From: Methylobacterium sp. 10
Lineage (GTDB): Bacteria; Pseudomonadota; Alphaproteobacteria; Rhizobiales; Beijerinckiaceae
Direction of reading: 5' to 3'
Length of the DNA: 64,000 nt
Assembly: GCF_000519085.1 (NCBI RefSeq)
Contig: NZ_KI912577.1
Location: 746,501 to 810,500, forward strand
In this document: piece by piece, positions 36,269 to 44,626 of the stretch
Position numbering within the stretch: the first letter of the stretch is position 1
Layout: each line of letters starts with the position of its first letter
Position numbers and translations under genes: made by a program
The notes under the pieces: generated by a model
The model's input: only the letters and a program-made list of their open reading frames with translations
Databases searched by the model: none
Told to the model about the DNA's origin: nothing

Positions 36269-38259
36269 GCTGTCTCTCCCTCGATGACGGCGCCCGGCGC
36301 GATCTCGCGCTCGCCGCGGGCCAGGATGGTCTCCAGGGCCTCGATCCGGTCGGCCTCGGCCGCCGGCTTGTCCCAGCGGATGCGGTGGACCCGGGGGAAG
36401 CGCATGGCGACACCGGATTTGTGTCGGGTGGAGCGTTGCACGCCCTCGAAGGCGATCTCCAGCACCAGCCCCTCGTCGAGGCCGTAGGCCACCTCGCGCA
36501 CCGGGCCGAAGCGCTTCGTCGTGTTGTTGCGGACGTAGCGGTCGAGCTTGGCCAGTTCCGCATCGGTGAAGCCGTGATAGGCCTTGCCCACCGGCACCAG
36601 TTCGCGGCCGCCCTCCGGCCGCTCGCGCCAGACCCCGAACGTGTAGTCCGAATAGAAGGACGAGCGTTTCCCGTGGCCGCGCTGGGCATACATCATCACC
36701 GCGTCGACGAGGTGCGGCTCGCGCTTCCACTTCCACCACGGCCCCTTGGGGCGTCCGGGGAGATAGGGGCTGTCGCGCAGCTTCAGCATCACCCCCTCGA
36801 TGGCGTCGGCATCCTCGCCCGCCCCCACCGAAGCCGGGTCGGCGCGGGCCTCGGCGAGATCGTCCCAGGTGGCGAAGGTCACGAGCGGCGAGAGGTCGAT
36901 GCGGGCGTGATCCAAGGCGGCGACGAACCCCTCCAGCCGGGCGCGGCGCTCGGCGAAGGGCAGCGGGCGCAGGTCCTCGCCCTCCGCCGTGAGGAGGTCG
37001 TAGGCCCGGACATGGGCGGGGAACTCCTCCAACAGCTTTGGCGTGACGGCTTTCCGGTTGAGGCGCTGCTGCAGGACGTTGAAGCTCTGAACCCGCTCCT
37101 CCCGCAGGATCAGCAACTCGCCGTCGATGGTGCCGGTGAAGGCGATCGCCTCGGCGAGATCGGGGAAGGCATGCGTGATGTCCTCGCCGGTGCGCGAATA
37201 GACCCGCGCCACCTGTTCGCCGACCTCGTCGCGGCCACCGCTGAGCTGGACGCGGATGCCGTCCCATTTCCACTCCCCCGAGAAGGCGGACGGGTCGAGT
37301 TTCGCGAAATCCGTTTCCTCGTCGATGGGGTGGGACAGCATCGGCGGGCGGAACGGCGCCGGGTTGAGGGTGGTGGGGCGCTCCCCCCTCCCCTCGACCC
37401 AGGCGAACAGGCCGAGATACGGCGGCTCGAGCCCGTGCCAGACCTCCTCCACCGCATCGGCCTCGTGGCCGCCGAGCGCCCCCACGGCCGTCTTGGCGAG
37501 GCGCGCCGAGACGCCCACGCGGAGCGCCCCGGTGATGAGCTTCAACAGCGCCCAGCGCCCGGTCTCGTCGAGGGCATCGAGCCAATCGGCGATATGGCCG
37601 GGAAGATCGGACTTTTTCGTCGTCGCGAGGGTTTGCACCACCTCGGAGAGACTGGGGATGTGCGGAGGTGGGTTGTTGTGGCCGGGGCCTATCAAAGGAT
37701 CGCCCGCCAGGTAGGCACGAGGCGCGACGGGCTCCCTCTCCTGCAAGGAGAGGGTTGGGGTGAGGTGTGGTCCATCTCCGGAGAGGTCGCACACCTCACC
37801 CTGTCCCTCTCCTTCCAGGAGAGAGGACCCGCGCTGCCCGCGAGATTGTGGCAGCCGGGGGTGAGGGGGCGAATCCGAACGAGCCTCGTCCGGTGACACC
37901 CCCTCACCCTCGCCCTGCGGGTTTGCCGCGCCGACGCCGAGGTCGTCGCGGCCCTCCCCTCGCCCAGCGGGGAGGGGGGGAGCAGCGAGCGGCGGCCAGA
38001 TCAGGGCCGTGGTCTCGGCGAGATCGCCGACATAGTTGTGCGAGAGCGCGAACAGCACCGGATCGACCCGTGCCTCCACCAGCCCGCGGATCATCGCCGG
38101 CTTGGCCTCGCGGAAGCTGAGGTTGCCCGTCATGGCGGCGAGCGCCCAGCCCCGATCCGGGTCCGACGCATGGGCGAAGTAATCCTGCAGCAGGCGCAGC
38201 TTGGCGTTGCGGCGCGGCTCGTAGGCGAGGCGGTCGAGGAGATGGGCGAAGTCGTTCAT
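36265..38259 (-). CDS. ATP-dependent DNA ligase with a large in-frame insertion
   Basis: 664 residues, about 100 more than I expect for this bacterial ligase family. The N-terminal domain (about 1-90) is followed by an insertion at about 88-195 that is Gly/Glu/Pro/Ser-rich and matches palindromic repeat DNA. Family sequence then resumes (SLSEVVQTLA, TGRWALLKLITGALRVGVSARLAK). The adenylation core has the AMP-accepting lysine near 331 in GEWKWDGIRVQL, then DGELLI; the C-terminal OB fold ends near 650. This ligase usually pairs with a beta-lactamase-fold exonuclease, a DEXH helicase and the phosphoesterase PdeM; only the exonuclease is here, overlapping by ATGA. Role: repair-associated end joining. 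Confidence 0.9.
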   Translation of the reverse strand: MNDFAHLLDRLAYEPRRNAKLRLLQDYFAHASDPDRGWALAAMTGNLSFREAKPAMIRGLVEARVDPVLFALSHNYVGDLAETTALIWPPLAAPPLPAGRGEGRDDLGVGAANPQGEGEGVSPDEARSDSPPHPRLPQSRGQRGSSLLEGEGQGEVCDLSGDGPHLTPTLSLQEREPVAPRAYLAGDPLIGPGHNNPPPHIPSLSEVVQTLATTKKSDLPGHIADWLDALDETGRWALLKLITGALRVGVSARLAKTAVGALGGHEADAVEEVWHGLEPPYLGLFAWVEGRGERPTTLNPAPFRPPMLSHPIDEETDFAKLDPSAFSGEWKWDGIRVQLSGGRDEVGEQVARVYSRTGEDITHAFPDLAEAIAFTGTIDGELLILREERVQSFNVLQQRLNRKAVTPKLLEEFPAHVRAYDLLTAEGEDLRPLPFAERRARLEGFVAALDHARIDLSPLVTFATWDDLAEARADPASVGAGEDADAIEGVMLKLRDSPYLPGRPKGPWWKWKREPHLVDAVMMYAQRGHGKRSSFYSDYTFGVWRERPEGGRELVPVGKAYHGFTDAELAKLDRYVRNNTTKRFGPVREVAYGLDEGLVLEIAFEGVQRSTRHKSGVAMRFPRVHRIRWDKPAAEADRIEALETILARGEREIAPGAVIEGETA
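37734..37985. repeat. Cluster of intergenic-type palindromes inside the DNA ligase gene
   Basis: At least three hairpin-forming units lie in the coding sequence: CCCTCTCCT (37734-37742)/AGGAGAGGG (37746-37754); GGTGAGGTGTG (37759-37769)/CACACCTCACC (37790-37800); and a CCCTCCCC/GGGGAGGG pair near 37950-37980. Together with spacer DNA they encode the extra residues of the ligase without breaking the frame. Confidence 0.75.
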
Positions 38260-39344
38260 GCCACGGCCTCGTCCGAAATCGCCGGAGCCTCGTCCACTGC
38301 CGCCGCAGGCTCCTCTCGTGCCGCCGCAGGCTCGGCCTCGCCGTCGTCGCCATAGCCGAGCATGTGCAACGGCTTCGCCGCGATCCCTTGTGTCCCGCAC
38401 CAATGTACCAGGGCGTCCTCCTGCCCGTGCGTGACCCAGACCTCGCCGGCCCCGGTCTCGCGGATGGTGCGGCACAGGTCGGGCCAGTCGGAATGGTCGG
38501 AGATGACGAGGGGCAGTTCGGCGCCCTTCTGCCGGGCGCGGGCGCGCACCCGCATCCAGCCCGAGGCGAAGGAGGTGACGGGATCGGGGAACTTGCGCGA
38601 CCACACGTCCTGGATCGCCGAGGGCGGGCAGAGCACGATGGCCCCGTGGAGTTTGCCGCGCTCCGCCGCGACCACCTTCGGCGTCTCGCCCAGGGGAATG
38701 CCCTCGCGCTTGTAGAGCTCGGTCAACTTCTCCATGGCGCCGTGGAGATAGATCGGTTCGTCGTAGCCCGCCTCCCGCAGCAGGGCCATCACCCGCTGCG
38801 CTTTGCCGAGCGCATAGGCGCCGACGATATGGGCGCGCTCGGGGAACAGGGCGACGGAATCGAGGAGCTTGCGGACCTCGCCCGCCGTGTCCGGCATCCG
38901 GAAGACCGGCAGGCCGAAGGTCGCCTCGGTGATGAAGACGTCGCAGGGAACGACCTCGAAGGGCAGGCAGGTCGGGTCGTAGGCGCGCTTGTAATCGCCC
39001 GACACCACCACCCGCACGCCCTGGGCCTCGATGGAGATCTGGGCCGAGCCGAGGACGTGGCCTGCGGGTGCGAAGCGCACGGTGACGTCGCCGATGCGGA
39101 TCTCCTGCCCGAGCACCGCCTCCTGGCGTGCTTCGCAGAAATCCTCGCCGTAGCGCACGGCCATGATCCGCAGGGTCTGGCCGGTGGCCAGCACCTTGCC
39201 GTGGCCGGACCGGGCATGGTCGGCATGGCCGTGGGTGATCAGCGCACGCGGCACCGGCCAGGTCGGGTCCACATGGAATCCGCCCAGCGGGCAGTACAGG
39301 CCCTCGCGGGTCTGGGTCAGGAGGTCGCCCGCGCGAAGGCTCAT
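38256..39344 (-). CDS. Ligase-associated DNA exonuclease (metallo-beta-lactamase fold)
   Basis: 362 residues from ATG 39344. The family start GDLLTQTREGLYCPLGGFHVDP is followed by the metal-binding motif THGHADHA near 45, VRFAPAGHVLGSAQI and VVSGDYKR, then SDHSDWPDL near 300. This matches the ligase-associated (mRNA 3'-end processing/SNM1-like) exonucleases encoded next to ATP-dependent ligases. A low-complexity Ala/Glu tail occupies the last 35 residues. It overlaps the ligase start by four bases. The frame is open further upstream but that DNA holds the 39395-39438 palindrome and no family sequence. Confidence 0.92.
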   Translation of the reverse strand: MSLRAGDLLTQTREGLYCPLGGFHVDPTWPVPRALITHGHADHARSGHGKVLATGQTLRIMAVRYGEDFCEARQEAVLGQEIRIGDVTVRFAPAGHVLGSAQISIEAQGVRVVVSGDYKRAYDPTCLPFEVVPCDVFITEATFGLPVFRMPDTAGEVRKLLDSVALFPERAHIVGAYALGKAQRVMALLREAGYDEPIYLHGAMEKLTELYKREGIPLGETPKVVAAERGKLHGAIVLCPPSAIQDVWSRKFPDPVTSFASGWMRVRARARQKGAELPLVISDHSDWPDLCRTIRETGAGEVWVTHGQEDALVHWCGTQGIAAKPLHMLGYGDDGEAEPAAAREEPAAAVDEAPAISDEAVA

Positions 39345-39394
39345 GCGCGGGGCCGAAGATCGGGATGGCAGCTCATGCGACGTGATATAGGGCG

Positions 39395-39438
39395 CCCAGG
39401 CCGGTTCGCGTCGGCTCGCCAACGCGAACCGGCCTGGG
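39395..39438. repeat. Perfect 17-bp inverted repeat between divergent genes
   Basis: CCCAGGCCGGTTCGCGT (39395-39411) and its exact complement (39422-39438) are separated by a 10-base loop. It lies between the exonuclease and methyltransferase starts. On the plus strand TCTTTT follows, giving a terminator-like shape; an operator is the alternative. Confidence 0.75.
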
Positions 39439-39455
39439 TCTTTTGTGCCGCGGGT

Positions 39456-39492
39456 CGTCGACGCAAAACCGGTGACCACTTTTGCGGACCCT
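39456..39492. repeat. AACCGGT-core palindromic repeat, copy B
   Basis: CGCAAAA (39462-39468) and TTTTGCG (39480-39486) flank the core CCGGTGACCAC. This is identical in core to the copy at 57148-57171 and ends 13 bases before the methyltransferase start. Confidence 0.78.
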
Positions 39493-39498
39493 GCCGAG

Positions 39499-40467
39499 AT
39501 GAACCCGCGAGCGCTCACGTCCCTCCAGAACAGCTCCGGCGACCTCCTCGCCGACCGGCGCTACGCCTATGCCGAGGCCTGCCTCGTGGAGGGCGACGCG
39601 CAGGGCGCGGCGGAGATGGCCGAGCAGGCCCTGGAGATCGCGCCGCGCTACGCGGCAGCCTGGTTCCTCCTCGGGAGGGCACGGGAGGCGCGCCACCTCG
39701 CCACGGCGGACCCCGGCGATCACCACGCCGCGCTCAGGGCCTACGGCAACGCCCTCGATCTCGACCCGCACGACGAACTCGGGGCGCGGCTGCGCCTCGT
39801 CCAGATCGGCCAGGGCGACGCCCTGGGCTCGATCTCGCCGGCCTATATCCGCGCCCTGTTCGACGGCTACGCCCCCCGCTTCGAGCGCCACCTCGTGAAC
39901 GATTTGCACTATCGCGGGCCGGAACTCCTGGTGGCGGCCCTCGACGCCCTGGAAGCGGCGCCGGAGAGCTTCGGCGACGTGCTCGACCTGGGCTGCGGCA
40001 CCGGCCTGATGGGCGAGGCGCTGGCCGGCCGGGCCCGGACCCTCACGGGGATCGACGTCTCTCCCGGCATGCTCGCGCAGGCCGCCCGGGGCAAGCGCTA
40101 CCACCGTCTGGTGGAGGGGGATCTCACCCGCCTTCTCGCGGACGAGCCCCCGGACAGTGCCGACCTCGTCGTGGCGGCGGACGTCTTCATCTATGTGGGC
40201 GGCCTCACAAGGGTGATGACGGAGGCGGCCCGCATCCTGCGGCCCTCGGGGCTCGTCGCCTTCACGGTGCAGTGGCACCCCGAGGGCGGCCTCGTCCTCG
40301 GGATGGACGCCCGCTACGCCCATGGCGACCGCTACCTCCGGCAGGTTGCGGACGAGGCCGGTTTCGATCTCGCGAGCCTCGATCCGGCCGCGATCCGCCG
40401 CGAGCGCGGGATCGACGTTCCGGGACGAGTGGTGGTGCTGCGCAAGACCGGGCCCTGCGATCCGTAA
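39499..40467 (+). CDS. Class I SAM-dependent methyltransferase with N-terminal TPR repeats
   Basis: 322 residues from ATG 39499. The first 110 residues form TPR-like helices (AEACLVEGDAQGAAEMAEQALEIAP, ALDLDPHDELG). After the family phrase ALFDGYAPRFERHLV comes the Rossmann methyltransferase with motif I VLDLGCGTGLMGEAL near 170, then GIDVSPGMLAQA and DLVVAADVFIYVG. This architecture is common in alphaproteobacteria; the substrate is unknown. The open frame starts earlier (39445) but that part is translated repeat DNA. Confidence 0.85.
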   Translation: MNPRALTSLQNSSGDLLADRRYAYAEACLVEGDAQGAAEMAEQALEIAPRYAAAWFLLGRAREARHLATADPGDHHAALRAYGNALDLDPHDELGARLRLVQIGQGDALGSISPAYIRALFDGYAPRFERHLVNDLHYRGPELLVAALDALEAAPESFGDVLDLGCGTGLMGEALAGRARTLTGIDVSPGMLAQAARGKRYHRLVEGDLTRLLADEPPDSADLVVAADVFIYVGGLTRVMTEAARILRPSGLVAFTVQWHPEGGLVLGMDARYAHGDRYLRQVADEAGFDLASLDPAAIRRERGIDVPGRVVVLRKTGPCDP

Positions 40468-40641
40468 TCCCGATTGTGCACGATTGGGTTGAACCGAACC
40501 CCCTCGTCATGTGTTGCACGGCACGGCACTCCCCAGCCCTGTCCGTCGAGCGGACGCCGGCGGTTCCTCCGCGGCGCCCGATCGGTAAGGTCGGGCCTCA
40601 ATCAGTCCGATCCGTTCTTCCGAAGGAGCCTGTGCAGACGC

Positions 40642-41376
40642 ATGGCCGACAAGACCGACAAGTCGTTTCCCGCCAGCCCGACGACGCGCATCCCCTTCGC
40701 CCTCGCCCTCTCGGCGCTGGCCGGCTGCGCCGATTCCATCGGCTTCCTCGAATTCTCACAGCTCTTCATGTCGTTCATGAGCGGCAACACCACCCGCTTC
40801 GGCGTGTCGGTGAGCAAGTTCGACTGGGAGAGCACGGCGCGGGTCAGCTCGGTCATCGTCATGTTCTGCTTCGGCGCCTTCGCGGGGACGCTGATCGCGG
40901 CCTGGGTCGGCCGCTGGCGGCTCTCGGTGATGCTGCTGCTGCAGGCGGTGCTCCTCGCCATCGGCCTCGTCATGCCCTACGGCACCTTCTCCTGGCCGCT
41001 GCACGTCTATCCCATCGTGATCGCGCTCGGCCTCCAAAACGCCACGCTGCAGGACGAGGCCGGGCGCAGCCTCGCCCTCACCTACGTCACGGGCGCAGTG
41101 GTGCGCTTCGGGACCGGGCTCGCCAACCTCATGATGGGCAAGGTCGCGCCCTCGTTCTGGATCCAGGCCCCCCTCTGGGGAGCCCTGAGCACCGGCGCGG
41201 TGACCGGCGGCTTCCTCCAGACCCATTACGGCGAGGATGCCTTCCTGTTCCCGGCGGCCCTCGCGGCGCTCCTCGCTCTCGTCGCCATCGCGCTCACCGT
41301 CCTGAAGCCCGGCAGCGCCTATGTCACCGGCGCCGAGGAGTACCATCCGCCGGACGCCCGGGGACCGGTGAAGTAA
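40642..41376 (+). CDS. YoaK-type DUF1275 membrane protein
   Basis: 244 residues with about six membrane helices. The N-terminal phrase ALALSALAGCADSIGF followed by FMSFMSGNTTRFG is the DUF1275 (YoaK) signature, and ALGLQNATLQ occurs mid-protein, as in the family. Function in the family is unknown; a transport role is only guessed. The start is ATG 40642, with GGAG 13 bases upstream. It converges with arfB, the two stops being one base apart. Confidence 0.87.
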   Translation: MADKTDKSFPASPTTRIPFALALSALAGCADSIGFLEFSQLFMSFMSGNTTRFGVSVSKFDWESTARVSSVIVMFCFGAFAGTLIAAWVGRWRLSVMLLLQAVLLAIGLVMPYGTFSWPLHVYPIVIALGLQNATLQDEAGRSLALTYVTGAVVRFGTGLANLMMGKVAPSFWIQAPLWGALSTGAVTGGFLQTHYGEDAFLFPAALAALLALVAIALTVLKPGSAYVTGAEEYHPPDARGPVK

Positions 41377-41377
41377 C

Positions 41378-41809
41378 TCAATCGCCCCCGCCGTCGCTGC
41401 GCAGGCGCTTGGTGGCGCCGCGGCGGGATTTCTCGTCGAGGCGGCGCTTCTTCGAGGCGAGGGTCGGGCGTGTCGCCCGGCGCGGCGTCGGCGGCACCGC
41501 GGCTTCGGCGACGAGGGCGGCGAGGCGCTCGCGCGCATCGGCCCGGTTGCGGTCCTGCGTCCGGAACTGCTGGGCCATGATGACGATGACGCCGTCCAGC
41601 GTCAGCCGCCGCCCGGCGAGGCGCATCAGGCGCACCGCCACGGCGTCGGGCAGGGATTGCGAGCGCCGCGCATCGAAGCGGAGCTGCACCGCCGTGGAGA
41701 GCTTGTTGACGTTCTGCCCCCCCGGCCCCGAGGAGCGCACGAAGGTCTCTTCGAGTTCCGCCTCGTCGATGGCGAGATGCGGGGTGCATTGCAGGGCCAT
41801 CGCCACCAT
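41378..41809 (-). CDS. arfB: Alternative ribosome-rescue factor ArfB (release-factor-like)
   Basis: 143 residues, the length of YaeJ/ArfB. The GGQ motif lies at residues 30-32 within SSGPGGQNVNK, which triggers peptidyl-tRNA hydrolysis. The basic C-terminal tail (KKRRLDEKSRRGATKRLR) inserts into the empty mRNA channel of stalled ribosomes in characterised members. The start may be either ATG 41809 or ATG 41800. It is followed on the same strand by no other gene and preceded by bolA. Confidence 0.93.
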   Translation of the reverse strand: MVAMALQCTPHLAIDEAELEETFVRSSGPGGQNVNKLSTAVQLRFDARRSQSLPDAVAVRLMRLAGRRLTLDGVIVIMAQQFRTQDRNRADARERLAALVAEAAVPPTPRRATRPTLASKKRRLDEKSRRGATKRLRSDGGGD

Positions 41810-41831
41810 CTTCCTCGTCTGCCGGGACCGT

Positions 41832-42110
41832 TCAGGCGGCCTCGGACGGCGCCTTCGCCTTCACCGCGAGGGCGTGGAGCCCGCGCTTGAACGCCTCGTC
41901 GAGGACGCCGTTCACGATGCGGTGGCGATCGACCCGGCTCTTCCCCTCGAAGGCGGCCGAGACGATCTCCACCCGGAAATGCGTCTCCCCCTCGGGCCGT
42001 GAGCCCGAATGGCCCGCATGGAGGTGGGATTCGTCCACCACCACCAGGGCCTGCGGCGCCAGTTGCGCGTCGAGCGCTCCGGTGATCCAATCCTTGAGCG
42101 TGCCGGCCAT
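41832..42110 (-). CDS. bolA: BolA family protein
   Basis: 92 residues. The BolA core is clear: ESHLHAGHSG, ETHFRVEIVSAAFEGKSRVDRHRIVNGVL. The conserved His residues used to bind [2Fe-2S] with monothiol glutaredoxins are present. Role: iron-sulfur trafficking and stress adaptation, cytoplasmic. It starts at ATG 42110 with GAGG upstream, precedes arfB by 22 bases and is divergent from the J-domain gene, an arrangement common in alphaproteobacteria. Confidence 0.93.
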   Translation of the reverse strand: MAGTLKDWITGALDAQLAPQALVVVDESHLHAGHSGSRPEGETHFRVEIVSAAFEGKSRVDRHRIVNGVLDEAFKRGLHALAVKAKAPSEAA

Positions 42111-42250
42111 CGTGTCCTCGCGTTTGCGTCGCTTCGTTCCCGTCCCGTAGGCGCCTGGAGGCTTCGGGGTCGTCAACCCCCGATCTCCGCATGCGTCATC
42201 AGGCCCGCCGCCCTTGTGTCTCGGACACGCCCTCTCATAATCGCCCCACC

Positions 42251-42883
42251 ATGGATCTCAACTCGCGTCTGTTCGACAGCATCCGCATCAAGCGCAAGCC
42301 CACCTGCGACGAGGCCAAGGCCGCGTCCCAGACGGGCTGCGAGACCCCCGGCTGCACCAATGCCGGGCTCTACCGGGCCCCCAAGGGCCGCAAGGCGGAA
42401 GGCCAGTACTGGCGTTTCTGCATCGACCACGTGCGCGCCTACAACGCCACCTACAACTACTTCGACGGCATGAACGACGCCGCCGTCCAGGCCTACCAGA
42501 AGGACGCCGTGATCGGGCACCGCCCGACCTGGGCCATGGGCGTGAACCCGGCGACGCGGGCGGCCGGGGCGAAGCCGGGCGATCCGAAGCGCGACTGGGC
42601 CTATGTCGACCCCCTCGACATCCTGCGCAGCGAAGGCGTCGGCGAGACCTCGCGCCGGGCCAAGCCCGAGCCGAGCCGGCCGCGCCTCACGGTGGCCGCC
42701 CTGAAGGCCCTCGACGTCCTCGGCCTCGACGAGAACGCAGACACCGCCGCCATCAAGGCGCAGTACAAGGTGCTGGTGAAGCGCTTCCACCCCGACGCCA
42801 ATGGCGGCGACCGCTCGTTCGAGGAGCGCCTGCGCGACATCATCCGCGCCCACGACACCCTGCGCGCCGCCGGCCTGTGCTGA
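42251..42883 (+). CDS. J-domain (DnaJ-like) protein with N-terminal Cys/His motif
   Basis: 210 residues from ATG 42251. The J domain is at the C-terminus (about 150-208), with the essential HPD in KRFHPDANGG, so it should stimulate an Hsp70 partner such as DnaK. The N-terminal region has CETPGCTNAGLYRAPKGR and, further on, FCIDHVRAYNATYNYF, a Cys/His arrangement that may bind zinc. This small alphaproteobacterial type usually sits between bolA and cobS, as here; the client is unknown. Confidence 0.9.
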   Translation: MDLNSRLFDSIRIKRKPTCDEAKAASQTGCETPGCTNAGLYRAPKGRKAEGQYWRFCIDHVRAYNATYNYFDGMNDAAVQAYQKDAVIGHRPTWAMGVNPATRAAGAKPGDPKRDWAYVDPLDILRSEGVGETSRRAKPEPSRPRLTVAALKALDVLGLDENADTAAIKAQYKVLVKRFHPDANGGDRSFEERLRDIIRAHDTLRAAGLC

Positions 42884-43119
42884 GCCCGATTCCGGAACGC
42901 GGCACGATCGATGCAGCGTTTTTCGAAATCTCGGGCGGCGTGAGGCGGCAATCCGCGCGAGAGGCCCTATATCGAGTCTTCGCACCCCTTGGCGTCCGCC
43001 GACGCAGCCCCTTACAAGGTGGCATTCCACATCCTGCCCCGCGCGGGAACCGGCAATGCCCACCGTGATAGATCCCGCGAGCCCGGTCCATGCCGGAGCC
43101 CGCCCCGACGAGGTCCCGT

Positions 43120-44103
43120 ATGCTCTCTGACGACACCCCCGCCTCGCTTCCCGACCGGATGGTCTCCGTCCGCGAGGCCTTCGGCATCGATCTCGACCTC
43201 AAGGTGCCGGCCTTCTCGGCGAGCGCGGAGCACGTTCCCGATCTCGACCCGGATTACATCTTCGACCGCGAGACCACCCTGGCGATCCTGGCGGGCTTCG
43301 CCCGCAACCGCCGCGTCATGGTCACCGGCTATCACGGCACGGGCAAGTCGACCCATATCGAGCAGGTCGCTGCCCGCCTGAACTGGCCCTGCATCCGGAT
43401 CAACCTCGACAGCCACGTCTCGCGCATCGACCTCGTCGGCAAGGACGCGATCGTGCTGAAGGACGGCAAGCAGATCACAGCCTTCCAGGACGGCATCCTG
43501 CCCTGGGCGCTGCAGAACAACGTGGCCCTGGTCTTCGACGAGTACGATGCCGGCCGCCCGGACGTGATGTTCGTGATCCAGCGCGTGCTCGAGGTCTCGG
43601 GCAGGCTGACGCTCCTCGACCAGAAGCGCGTGATCCGGCCCCACCCGGCCTTCCGGCTGTTTGCCACCGCCAACACCGTGGGCCTCGGCGACACGTCCGG
43701 CCTCTATCACGGCACCCAGCAGATCAACCAGGGCCAGATGGACCGCTGGTCGATCGTGACGACGCTCAACTACCTCGCCCATGACCGCGAGGTGGACATC
43801 GTCCTGTCGAAGGCGGCGCATTACCAGCGCGACGGCGGCCGCGACATCGTCAACCGCATGGTCCGGGTCGCCGACCTGACCCGCAACGCCTTCATGAACG
43901 GCGACCTCTCCACCGTCATGAGCCCGCGCACGGTGATCACCTGGGCCGAGAACGCCGACATCTTCCAGGATATCGGCTTCGCCTTCCGGGTGACCTTCCT
44001 CAACAAGTGCGACGAGCTGGAGCGCACCCTGGTGGCCGAATTCTACCAGCGCGCCTTCGGCAAGGAACTGCCCGAGAGCGCGATGAACGTGGCCCTGAGC
44101 TGA
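43120..44103 (+). CDS. cobS: Cobaltochelatase subunit CobS
   Basis: 327 residues, the standard length. AAA+ ATPase with Walker [10 protein letters not shown] (Lys near 75), Walker [11 protein letters not shown], and [33 protein letters not shown], all typical of CobS. With CobT and CobN it inserts cobalt into hydrogenobyrinate diamide in aerobic B12 synthesis. The start at ATG 43120 follows GAGGT; an ATG at 43090 is possible. It is followed by a DUF29 gene and cobT on the same strand. Confidence 0.96.
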   Translation: MLSDDTPASLPDRMVSVREAFGIDLDLKVPAFSASAEHVPDLDPDYIFDRETTLAILAGFARNRRVMVTGYHGTGKSTHIEQVAARLNWPCIRINLDSHVSRIDLVGKDAIVLKDGKQITAFQDGILPWALQNNVALVFDEYDAGRPDVMFVIQRVLEVSGRLTLLDQKRVIRPHPAFRLFATANTVGLGDTSGLYHGTQQINQGQMDRWSIVTTLNYLAHDREVDIVLSKAAHYQRDGGRDIVNRMVRVADLTRNAFMNGDLSTVMSPRTVITWAENADIFQDIGFAFRVTFLNKCDELERTLVAEFYQRAFGKELPESAMNVALS

Positions 44104-44123
44104 GGAACGACGCGGAGGACGCG

Positions 44124-44621
44124 ATGGCCGAACCGGCCTTGAAGGGTGAACCGACCGAAGGCGCGACCTCCCGCTCGGGCCGGACGCGCTACGAGGACGA
44201 CCTCTACACCTGGGTTCAGGAGCAGGTCGCCCTGCTCCGGGCCGGGCGGGTCGATGCACTCGACGTCGAACACATCGCCGAGGAGCTGGAAGGGTTGTCG
44301 AAGAGCGAGTTCGCCAAGCTCCAGAGCGCCCTGCGCGTCCTCGTGATGCACATGCTCAAATGGGACCAGCAGCCGGAGCATCGCACGGCGAGTTGGATCT
44401 TCTCGATCCGCGAGCAGCGGCGGCGTTATTCGCGGATCCTGGCGAGCAACCCCGGTCTCAAGCCCCGCATCGACGAGGCCTTGAGCAACGCCTACCCGGA
44501 TGCACGCGACTGGGCCGCCGACGAGACCCATCTGCCGCCGGATGAGTTTCCCTCCGAATGCCCCTATTCCTGGGACGACATCCTGCGCCGTCCCTTCGAT
44601 TTCGACTCGGTGAAGAAGTAG
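44124..44621 (+). CDS. DUF29 family protein between cobS and cobT
   Basis: 165 residues. The DUF29 pattern is clear: [58 protein letters not shown], and a C-terminal [13 protein letters not shown]. The family's function is unknown; it is small, helical and cytoplasmic. It starts 20 bases after cobS (GGAGG upstream) and ends 5 bases before the cobT start, so it is part of the same transcript. It appears to be an extra gene in what is usually a cobS-cobT pair. Confidence 0.88.
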   Translation: MAEPALKGEPTEGATSRSGRTRYEDDLYTWVQEQVALLRAGRVDALDVEHIAEELEGLSKSEFAKLQSALRVLVMHMLKWDQQPEHRTASWIFSIREQRRRYSRILASNPGLKPRIDEALSNAYPDARDWAADETHLPPDEFPSECPYSWDDILRRPFDFDSVKK

Positions 44622-44626
44622 CGATC

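Noticed and set aside
37667-37990. The ligase insertion as a frameshift or pseudogene signal
   Set aside because: The frame stays open through the insert and the catalytic domain continues normally on the other side.
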